From the NCBI GenBank assembly GCA_910586505.1, contig CAJUGV010000010.1, forward strand, positions 15,587-79,586: DNA of 64,000 bases, in the 5' to 3' direction. Positions 43,212 to 50,761 of the stretch are shown one piece after another. Positions within the stretch are counted from its first letter, which is position 1. Each line of letters begins with the position of its first letter. The translations under genes were made by a program, and so were the position numbers. The DNA is from an uncultured Paraprevotella sp. GTDB taxonomy: Bacteria > Bacteroidota > Bacteroidia > Bacteroidales > Bacteroidaceae. Under the pieces are notes generated by a model. That model was given only the letters and a program-made list of their open reading frames with translations. It was not told where the DNA came from and made no database searches.

Positions 43212-44597
43212 ATGAAGACAAAAACAAATCTTTACCTGTTTCTGATTGCGCTGATTTCCGCCATGGGCGGATTTCTGTTCGGTTACGACTGGGTCGTTAT
43301 CGGAGGCGCCAAACCTTTTTATGAACAGTATTTCCAGATTGCCGACAGCCCTACCATGCAAGGATGGGCGATGAGCAGCGCCCTGATAGGCTGCCTTATC
43401 GGCGCCCTGAGCGCAGGCAAACTGAGTGACCGTCTGGGCCGCAAACCCATCCTGGCACTCGCCGCCGGTTTGTTCATCTGTACGGCGGTGGGTACGGGAG
43501 CGGCCGATACGTTTGTGGCTTTCAACGTGTTCCGCCTGATCGGAGGCTTCGCCATCGGAATCGCGTCCAGCCTCTCTCCCATGTATATCGCCGAAATAGC
43601 TCCGGCACACCTGCGAGGACGCTTCGTTTCCATCAACCAGCTGACGGTGGTGCTGGGTATCCTGTCCGCGCAAATCGTCAACTGGCAGATAGCCGAGCCG
43701 GTGGCCGACAACGCCACAGCGGAGATAATCCGCCTGTCGTGGAACGGACAGACGGGATGGCGCTGGATGTTCTGGGCCATGATCGTACCGGCCGCCCTGT
43801 TCTTCATTTTCAGTTTCGTTCTGCCCGAAAGCCCGCGCTGGCTGGCCTCTGCCAGCCATAAGGAAAGGGCATTGCGGATATTCACCAAGATAGGCGGAGA
43901 GGCACATGCCCGCGAAGAACTCGCAGCCATCGAAGCGGCAGCTTCCGTAAAGACGGCCGAGGGCGGATTCAAACAACTGCTCCACCCCTCCATGCGCAAC
44001 ATCCTTGTCATCGGCGTGGTGATGGCCGTGCTGCAGCAATGGTGCGGCATCAACGTGATCTTCAACTATGCGCAGGAAATCTTCATGGCAGCCGGATACG
44101 GCGTGTCGGACGTACTGATGAACATCGTGGTGACAGGCGTGACCAACGTGATATTCACCATCCTGGCCATGTGTGTCGTAGACCGCTGGGGACGCAAGGC
44201 GCTCACCCTTTTCGGCGCGTTCGGCCTCACACTTATCTACGCCATCATGGGAACGGCCTATTTTCTGCACATCAACGGCATACTGCTGCTCATCATCGTA
44301 GTGGCCGCCATTGCATGCTACGCCATGACGCTGGCCACTACCATGTGGGTCATCATCTCCGAGATCTTTCCCAACCGCATACGCGGCATCGGCATGTCGG
44401 TATGCACGTTTGCCCTATGGGCGGCCTGCTTCACGCTGACCTATACCTTCCCGGTGCTGAACACCGGCCTGGGCGCAGCCGGCACATTCTGGCTCTACGG
44501 CATCATCTGTCTGGCCGGAGGCATCTTCGTATGGCGCCGCCTGCCTGAAACAAAAGGAAAGAGCCTGGAGGAAATCGAGAAAGAACTTATCAAATAA
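43212..44597 (+). CDS. Sugar porter family MFS transporter
   Basis: This 461-residue inner-membrane symporter has twelve helices. Sugar-porter signatures are GGFLFGYDWVVIGGAKPF in helix 1, GKLSDRLGRKPIL after helix 2, PMYIAEIAPAHLRGRFVS, VLPESPRWLA after helix 6, QQWCGINVIFNYAQEIF in helix 7 and LPETKGKSLEEIEKEL at the end. It probably imports a monosaccharide such as xylose, arabinose, galactose or glucose. A weak -7-like TTACTTTG lies about 40 bases upstream. The DUF5107-TPR gene follows by 10 bases and the mutarotase overlaps that, making one transport-plus-catabolism unit. Confidence 0.93.
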   Translation: MKTKTNLYLFLIALISAMGGFLFGYDWVVIGGAKPFYEQYFQIADSPTMQGWAMSSALIGCLIGALSAGKLSDRLGRKPILALAAGLFICTAVGTGAADTFVAFNVFRLIGGFAIGIASSLSPMYIAEIAPAHLRGRFVSINQLTVVLGILSAQIVNWQIAEPVADNATAEIIRLSWNGQTGWRWMFWAMIVPAALFFIFSFVLPESPRWLASASHKERALRIFTKIGGEAHAREELAAIEAAASVKTAEGGFKQLLHPSMRNILVIGVVMAVLQQWCGINVIFNYAQEIFMAAGYGVSDVLMNIVVTGVTNVIFTILAMCVVDRWGRKALTLFGAFGLTLIYAIMGTAYFLHINGILLLIIVVAAIACYAMTLATTMWVIISEIFPNRIRGIGMSVCTFALWAACFTLTYTFPVLNTGLGAAGTFWLYGIICLAGGIFVWRRLPETKGKSLEEIEKELIK

Positions 44598-44607
44598 CTA
44601 TTATATT

Positions 44608-47600
44608 ATGGAAAAAATCACTTCTTATTTGATTCAAAGTACAGTGAGCACCTCCGAGGTGCGTGCCTGGGAAGAAGACATCATGCTTCCCACCTATGAA
44701 ATCGGCAAGGAAGAAAAAAATCCTATTTTCCTTGAAAAGCGTGTGTATCAGGGAAGCAGCGGCTCCGTGTATCCCTATCCCGTTGTGGAGAAAATCTCTG
44801 ACGAGAAGAAAGACAAGCTCTACCACGCCCTCTTTATCGAGAACGAATATATCAAGGTGATGATTCTGCCTGAACTGGGAGGCCGCATACATATGGCCTA
44901 CGACAAGGTGAAACAGCGCCATTTCGTATACTACAACCAAGTGGTGAAGCCCGCATTGGTCGGACTGACAGGCCCCTGGATCTCTGGAGGTATAGAGTTC
45001 AACTGGCCGCAGCACCACCGTCCGTCGACCTTCCTTCCCACCGACTTCTCCATCGAAGAACATGCCGACGGCAGCAAAACCGTGTGGTGTAACGAGGTGG
45101 AACGCATGTTCCGCACCAAAGGCATGCAGGGCTTCACGCTCTATCCGGGCAAGGCTTACATCGAAATCAATGTGAAGATTTACAACCGCACCTCATTCCC
45201 GCAGACATTCCTGTGGTGGGCCAATCCGGCCGTAGTGGTCAACGACCACTACCACTCCGTGTTCCCGCCCGATGTCAATGCCGTATTCGATCACGGCAAG
45301 CGCGACGTGTCCTCTTTCCCCATCGCCACCGGCGTATACTACAAGCAGGACTACTCTGCCGGCGTGGACATCTCAAAATATAAAAACATCCCTGTGCCGA
45401 CATCCTACATGGCCATCAAATCCAAATTCGACTTTGTGGGCGGATACGAGGAAGGCGTAAAGGGCGGACTGCTTCACGTGGCCGACCATCACGTGTCTCC
45501 CGGAAAAAAACAATGGACATGGGGAAACGGTGATTTCGGATGCGCCTGGGACCGCAACCTGACCGACGAGGACGGACCGTACATCGAACTGATGACGGGT
45601 ATGTACACCGACAACCAACCCGACTTCACCTGGCTGCAACCTTACGAGGAAAAGTCATGGAAACAGTATTTCATGCCCTATGCCGAAGTGGGCTACGTGA
45701 AGAACGCCACCAAGGATGCCCTGCTCAATGTGGAAATAAAGGACAACAAGGGTAAGGTGATACTTTACACCACAGGCGTCAACAAAGACTTGCATGTGTG
45801 GGCGAAGAACACCGCAGACAACACCGTGCTTCTCGACAAGGTTATCTCCGTAAGTCCGGCAGAACCGTTTGAAGCCGGATTCAACGCCGAAAACCTGAAA
45901 GAAGAAGAGTTGCTGGTAGAAGTGCGCGACTGCAACGGGCGCATCATCGTCGGCTACCAGGCCGACAAACCGGAAATCAAACCGGTACCCGATCCCGCCA
46001 AAGCAGCGAAGGACCCGAAAGACATCGCGTCTATCGAACAACTGTTCCTCACCGGACAGCATCTGGAACAATACCGTCATGCCACCTACGACCCGACGGA
46101 ATATTATAAAGAAGCGCTCCGCCGCGAACCGGGCGACATCCGTTGCAACAACGCCATGGGATTATGGCTCATGCGCAAAGGACAATTCGCCCAGGCCGAA
46201 CCGTTCTTCCGGACTGCCATCGAGACACAGACCGAACGGAACCCGAATCCCTACGACGGTGAACCTCACTATAACCTAGGATGGAGCTGCCTGATGCAAA
46301 ACAAAACCGACGAGGCCTACGACGCTTTCTTTAAATCGGCCTGGAATGCCGCATGGCAGGATGCCGCCTATTACAATCTGGCAGCCATCGACTGCCGCCG
46401 GGGCCACTTCGAGAAAGCACTCGATTTGATAGACCGTTCGCTCGTACGCAACTGGCACCACCACAAGGCACGCCAGTTGAAAGCCTCCATCCTGCGCCAC
46501 CTGGGACGCAAGGAAGAAGCTGCCGCCCTCATCGAAGAATCGCTCAAGATAGACCAGTTCAACATGGGATGCCGCTACGAACAATACTTGCTCACCCGGG
46601 ACGAAAAAGCGCTGAAGGAAATGCAACACCTCATGAGAGGAGCCGCACACCCCTATATCGAATATGCGCTCGACTTTGCCACGGCAGGCCTCTATGACGA
46701 AGCCATCGAACTGCTGGAAACCTATGCGGCAACGCAAAACACGGTGTATCCGATGATACACTATGCCTTAGGTTTCTTCTACTCACGCAAGAATGACAAG
46801 GATTCGGCACGCCTCCATTACCGGCAAGGCGAGCAGGGCGACCACTCTTACTGTTTCCCCAACCGCATCGAAGAGGTTGTCATCCTGCAAGATGCCATGG
46901 AAGTGAACGCAGGAGCTTGCGCCAAAGCGGCCTACAGCTTAGGAAACTTCTGGTATGCCGCCCGCCAGTACGACAATGCGATCGCCTGCTGGGAGGCTTC
47001 GGCCGCCATCAATCCGGCATTCCCCACAGTATGGCGTAACCTGTCGCTGGCTTATTACAACAAGCGCAACGACAAGCAGAAGGCGCTGGAAACTTTGGAA
47101 AAAGCCTACAAGCTCGACGAAAGCGACGCACGTATCCTGATGGAATTAGACCAACTGTACAAACGTCTGGGACGCCCGCAAGAAGAACGTCTGGCATTCC
47201 TCGAAGCACATCTTTCCGAAACGGAAAGCCGCGACGACTTGTCTATCGAACGCATCACCCTCTACAACCAGCTGGGACGCTACGAAGAGGCCAAGAATCT
47301 GATTGCCGCACGCAAATTCCATCCGTGGGAAGGCGGTGAAGGCAAGATCACAGGACAATATACGATCTGCCACATGGAACTGGCCAAGAAGGCCCTGCAA
47401 GAAAAACGCTATGCCGACGCACTGGCACTTTTGCAGGCCACAGACCGGTATCCGCACAACCTGGGCGAAGGCAAACTCATCAACGCCGAAGAAAACGATA
47501 TCTGGTATTATAAAGGTGAAGCATACCGCGGCCTGGGAGACGAGACTCATGCGCAAGCCTGCTTCCTGAAAGCCACCGTCGGGACGGATGAGCCTCAGCA

Positions 47601-47952
47601 GGCTTTCTTCTACAACGACGCACAGCCCGACAAGATATTCTATCAGGGGCTGGCATGGCGTGCGCTGGGTGAGGAAGGCAAGGCAAGAGGCCGTTTCAAC
47701 AAGCTTATCAAACACGGCGAGAAGCACTTGTTCGACAACTGCCGCATCGACTATTTCGCCGTGTCGCTGCCCGACCTGGCCATCTGGGAAGACAATCTGA
47801 ACAAGCGCAATGCCATCCACTGCAACTATGTGATGGGACTGGGTTACCTCGGTCTGGGAGACACGGAACATGCCGCAGAGTATCTGGACAAGGCACGCAT
47901 GCTGGACATCAACCACCAAGGCGCGCAAATCCATCGCGAGTTATGCAAGTAG
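44608..47952 (+). CDS. DUF5107 domain protein with long TPR region
   Basis: This 1114-residue protein has no signal peptide or membrane helix, so it is predicted cytoplasmic. Residues 1-380 form the DUF5107 beta domain: IKVMILPELGGRIHMAYDKVK, GLTGPWISGGIEFNWPQHHRP, GKAYIEINVKIYNRTSFPQTF, and DGPYIELMTGMYTDNQPDFTW. The PELGGRI and IEFNWP pattern recalls galactose-mutarotase-like sugar-binding folds. Residues from about 480 are TPR-like helical repeats (DIRCNNAMGLWLMRKGQFAQAEPFFR, PYDGEPHYNLGWSCLMQNKTDEAY...). It overlaps the mutarotase by 10 bases and follows a sugar importer by 10 bases. An intracellular carbohydrate-processing or sensing role is inferred; the reaction is unknown to me. Confidence 0.85.
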   Translation: MEKITSYLIQSTVSTSEVRAWEEDIMLPTYEIGKEEKNPIFLEKRVYQGSSGSVYPYPVVEKISDEKKDKLYHALFIENEYIKVMILPELGGRIHMAYDKVKQRHFVYYNQVVKPALVGLTGPWISGGIEFNWPQHHRPSTFLPTDFSIEEHADGSKTVWCNEVERMFRTKGMQGFTLYPGKAYIEINVKIYNRTSFPQTFLWWANPAVVVNDHYHSVFPPDVNAVFDHGKRDVSSFPIATGVYYKQDYSAGVDISKYKNIPVPTSYMAIKSKFDFVGGYEEGVKGGLLHVADHHVSPGKKQWTWGNGDFGCAWDRNLTDEDGPYIELMTGMYTDNQPDFTWLQPYEEKSWKQYFMPYAEVGYVKNATKDALLNVEIKDNKGKVILYTTGVNKDLHVWAKNTADNTVLLDKVISVSPAEPFEAGFNAENLKEEELLVEVRDCNGRIIVGYQADKPEIKPVPDPAKAAKDPKDIASIEQLFLTGQHLEQYRHATYDPTEYYKEALRREPGDIRCNNAMGLWLMRKGQFAQAEPFFRTAIETQTERNPNPYDGEPHYNLGWSCLMQNKTDEAYDAFFKSAWNAAWQDAAYYNLAAIDCRRGHFEKALDLIDRSLVRNWHHHKARQLKASILRHLGRKEEAAALIEESLKIDQFNMGCRYEQYLLTRDEKALKEMQHLMRGAAHPYIEYALDFATAGLYDEAIELLETYAATQNTVYPMIHYALGFFYSRKNDKDSARLHYRQGEQGDHSYCFPNRIEEVVILQDAMEVNAGACAKAAYSLGNFWYAARQYDNAIACWEASAAINPAFPTVWRNLSLAYYNKRNDKQKALETLEKAYKLDESDARILMELDQLYKRLGRPQEERLAFLEAHLSETESRDDLSIERITLYNQLGRYEEAKNLIAARKFHPWEGGEGKITGQYTICHMELAKKALQEKRYADALALLQATDRYPHNLGEGKLINAEENDIWYYKGEAYRGLGDETHAQACFLKATVGTDEPQQAFFYNDAQPDKIFYQGLAWRALGEEGKARGRFNKLIKHGEKHLFDNCRIDYFAVSLPDLAIWEDNLNKRNAIHCNYVMGLGYLGLGDTEHAAEYLDKARMLDINHQGAQIHRELCK

Positions 47953-48947
47953 ACGCATATATAATCACTCATTTGCCGACGGGCACCCCGGTCCACGGCT
48001 TCCGGTTGACCAACTCAACCGGAGCCTGTGTGGAGCTGACCAACTGGGGTGCCCGTTGGCTTTCCGCCATGGTGCCGGACAGGAACGGCCGAATGGAGAA
48101 CGTGCTGGTCAGTCCTACCGACCTCCTGAACGACGGGTTCTATATGGGAGCCATAGTGGGACGTTTTGCCAACCGCATCGGCGGCGCGCATTTCCATATC
48201 GACGGAGTGGAACACAAACTGGAAAAGAACGACGGTGAGAACACGAATCATGGCGGCTTCTCCGGTTTCGACCGCAAACTGTGGGATTGGGAATTACTGG
48301 AAAACGGCGTACGCTTCGCATTGGAATCGCCCGGTGGAGAAGGCGGTTATCCAGGTAATGTGCGCGTAGCGGTGGAATACCGCTGGAGCGAGACAAACGA
48401 ATTGTCCGTCTTCTACTACGGTTCGACAGACGAGCCCACTTACCTGAACCTGACCAACCATGCCTACTTCAACTTGGGCGGAAAGGGAGAGCGGATCACG
48501 GACCACATATTACGCATTCCCTCGCACACGATGCTGGACACCACACCGGCATTCATACCGACCGGCAAACGGATCACTGTAGACGGCACGCCCTTTGACT
48601 TTATCAGCGGCAAACCGGTAGGGCGCGACTTGTATGCCGACCACCAGCAAATCAAATGGAACAAAGGCTACAACCATTGCTACGTGCTCAAAACGGCAAA
48701 GTCCGACGACATGGTCGAAGCCGCAGAGCTTTCAGATCCGCACTCCGGCCGCCGCCTGTCCGTAAAGACAGACTTGCCTGCCGTACTGCTCTACACCGCC
48801 GGCTACTACACGCAGCCCGACACCGCGGTATGTCTGGAAACACAATATTATCCCGACACGCCCTCGCACCCGGATTTTCCATCCTGCCTGTTGCGTCCGG
48901 AATACGAATATCGGCAGACCACTGTGTTCAGGTTCAGTGCTGAATAG
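47943..48947 (+). CDS. Aldose 1-epimerase (galactose mutarotase)
   Basis: This 334-residue cytoplasmic enzyme interconverts alpha and beta anomers of hexoses or pentoses. Family motifs are LTNWGARWLSAMVPDRNG, GAIVGRFANRIGGA, NDGENTNHGGFSGFDRKLW (first active-site His), LNLTNHAYFNLGG (second His) and VCLETQYYPDTPSHPDFPS (catalytic Glu). Its ATG lies 10 bases inside the end of the DUF5107 gene, implying coupled translation. With the MFS porter it would feed an incoming aldose to the correct anomer. Confidence 0.93.
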   Translation: MQVDAYIITHLPTGTPVHGFRLTNSTGACVELTNWGARWLSAMVPDRNGRMENVLVSPTDLLNDGFYMGAIVGRFANRIGGAHFHIDGVEHKLEKNDGENTNHGGFSGFDRKLWDWELLENGVRFALESPGGEGGYPGNVRVAVEYRWSETNELSVFYYGSTDEPTYLNLTNHAYFNLGGKGERITDHILRIPSHTMLDTTPAFIPTGKRITVDGTPFDFISGKPVGRDLYADHQQIKWNKGYNHCYVLKTAKSDDMVEAAELSDPHSGRRLSVKTDLPAVLLYTAGYYTQPDTAVCLETQYYPDTPSHPDFPSCLLRPEYEYRQTTVFRFSAE

Positions 48948-48979
48948 AAATCGGGAAACAGCTCAAAAAAACATCACAT

Positions 48980-49019
48980 AAAAGGAATGCCCGTACCTGT
49001 CGGACATTCCTTTTATCTT
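48980..49019 (+). terminator. Terminator after the mutarotase gene
   Basis: AAAAGGAATG (48980-48989) pairs with CATTCCTTTT (49005-49014); the T-rich run ATCTTT follows. It closes the MFS-DUF5107-mutarotase transcript. Confidence 0.78.
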
Positions 49020-49670
49020 TCATCACAAAACCATGACAGCCACCAATACGAAAGGAGAATAACGGATTTCAGAAGTCCGCACTTCGGATACGGCGCCTCT
49101 ACCCCAACACTCCCTCTTTCAAAATGAGGGACAAATGTCTGCGGTCCTATGCCATTTACCTTTCCACCCCCATTCAGGCATATCAAGCGAAAAGGGGAAA
49201 CACAGATATTCCGATGCCCCAAACGAAATGCAATGGCATCCCTGCCGGCAACGCGGTACATGAAAGCGCAGAACTTTGCCATATTCGTCGGACGCGCACC
49301 GGACCCACTATCAGAACAGGACAACATCAAAGCCACAGAACTTCTGTTAGGGACCATCCATTATCCGAGCCCGAAATGAGTATCCGGTTTCTTCGATAAC
49401 AAGAATGGGTCCTAATATATACAGGGATACGGATACGCAACGGTCCGGCATGCAGGCTATACCTAAAATACATACCGCCATGCCCCACACTAAACTCATG
49501 CAGCCAGAAAGAATATGCGGTGACGGACATAACGACCGGAACGACATGGAGAATGCCAAATCTTTCAATACCCTTGCCATTCCCATCTAACCTACCATAA
49601 AGAAACCTAATCCAAAGAAAATGTAGCCGACCAATCATATCACCGACTGCCGCACACGACACAGCACAAT
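49020..49670. other. Gene-poor stretch, possibly decayed coding sequence
   Basis: About 650 bases hold no intact convincing gene. On the reverse strand, two partly overlapping frames (49347-49586 and 49327-49662) share a hydrophobic, membrane-like segment (GCMSLVWGMAVCILGIACM). A third frame continues at 49013-49357 with NMAKFCAFMYRVAGRDAIAF. The switch of plausible-looking content among frames could mean a frameshifted relic, but composition alone could produce it. No family was recognised. The 3' side of tRNA-Gly and its terminator border the stretch. Confidence 0.35.
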
Positions 49671-49673
49671 AAT

Positions 49674-49704
49674 AAAAAAGACTTGCCTATATCAGGCAAG
49701 TCTT
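49674..49704 (-). terminator. Intrinsic terminator of tRNA-Gly
   Basis: AAGACTTGCCT (49678-49688) and AGGCAAGTCTT (49694-49704). The reverse strand then has a run of T residues (49674-49679). Confidence 0.88.
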
Positions 49705-49709
49705 ACGTG

Positions 49710-49782
49710 AGCGGAAAACGGGGCTCAAACCCGCGACCCCCAGCTTGGAAGGCTAGTGCTCTATCAACTGAGCTATTTCCGC
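49710..49782 (-). tRNA. tRNA-Gly (anticodon TCC)
   Basis: Reverse-strand acceptor GCGGAAA pairs with TTTCCGC, discriminator T. The anticodon stem CTAGC/GCTGG encloses CTTCCAA with anticodon TCC. The T arm contains GCGGGTTTGAGCCCCGT. CCA is not encoded. An intrinsic terminator follows 6 bases on. Confidence 0.95.
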
Positions 49783-49903
49783 ATTTCCTTTCTGAAAGCG
49801 CTGCAAAGATAATGCAAAAAAACTTTCGATGCAAATTTATATAGCTTTTTCTTCCTATTTTCCGTCACTTATCCGCTTATTTTCCCGCCATCTCATCTAT
49901 CTT

Positions 49904-50551
49904 TCACTCTACATACTTCACTTTTTCCATATTTCGAGTTTTCGCTTTCGGCATCTCGTCAGGATAGCCAAAGGCTATGGCATAAAGCAATCGATGAGTA
50001 TCCGGAAAATCCAGACGCTTTAGAAGCTCAAGGCCCTCCGGAGCATTAAAGAACCGACAGATTCCGCCCAGACAACAAGACCCTATTCCCATAGAACTGG
50101 CAGCAAGCATCATATTACCCCCCAACAGTCCGCAGTCGACCTGTGACAAATCATACGTAGTGTCATAAGCTATAAAAACCAAAACCGGAGCACCATAGGC
50201 AGCCTGCTGCACGGTTTTCATTTCATTCCGTTTCATAAAACAGCTATAAACAGAATCCATCTCAACCAGAAAACCCGGATTATCCACAATTCGTACTTCC
50301 CACGACTGAAGCCCCTTGCCGTTCGGTGCATAAACTCCACATTTAATAATGTCCGCCATCTTTTCTTTCTCCAAAGGCCGAGACTGGAATTTTCGAATGC
50401 TGCGCCGGTGGAGAATAGTATTCATCACCTCATTTTTAACTATCGAAGTGTCGGCACATACAGGTTCATATTGAGAACAGGACGTATCTTTGCGACACCC
50501 GACCGACAAAACAACACCAACTATTCCCATAAAAACAAAACTCATTTTCAT
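49904..50551 (-). CDS. Nitroreductase-family lipoprotein
   Basis: This 215-residue protein opens with FMGIVGVVLSVGC, a clear lipobox with Cys19, and then continues as a nitroreductase domain. ILHRRSIRKFQSRPLEKEKM is the FMN-binding RRSIRxF motif, followed by YAPNGKGLQSWEVRIVD, AAYGAPVLVFIAY, and CGLLGGNMMLAASSMGIGSCCLGG. Members usually are cytoplasmic FMN oxidoreductases; a lipid-anchored, exported form is notable. Reverse TATTTTTG at 50593-50600 may be its -7 box. The gene is divergent from the GH31 gene. Redox partner and substrate are unknown. Confidence 0.85.
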   Translation of the reverse strand: MKMSFVFMGIVGVVLSVGCRKDTSCSQYEPVCADTSIVKNEVMNTILHRRSIRKFQSRPLEKEKMADIIKCGVYAPNGKGLQSWEVRIVDNPGFLVEMDSVYSCFMKRNEMKTVQQAAYGAPVLVFIAYDTTYDLSQVDCGLLGGNMMLAASSMGIGSCCLGGICRFFNAPEGLELLKRLDFPDTHRLLYAIAFGYPDEMPKAKTRNMEKVKYVE

Positions 50552-50761
50552 ACTATTCTAATTTAATAATAATCATTTCCCTTAAGATCCTGCAAAAATA
50601 AGGGATAATCAAATATATAAGACAAATCTAACAGACTTTCTTCTCCCAAACAATCTCAGGCCACGTTTTATCTTCAAAAACCGAATCGAAAGATTGTAAA
50701 ACCAGAACTATTTGTCTATCTTCGCAACGTTCTTTTAACTCAATTTTAAACGAAAAGTCTC

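Noticed and set aside
49710..49782. Attachment-site duplication of tRNA-Gly
   Set aside because: No second copy of the tRNA 3' end could be found in 48950-49700, and there is no integrase gene.
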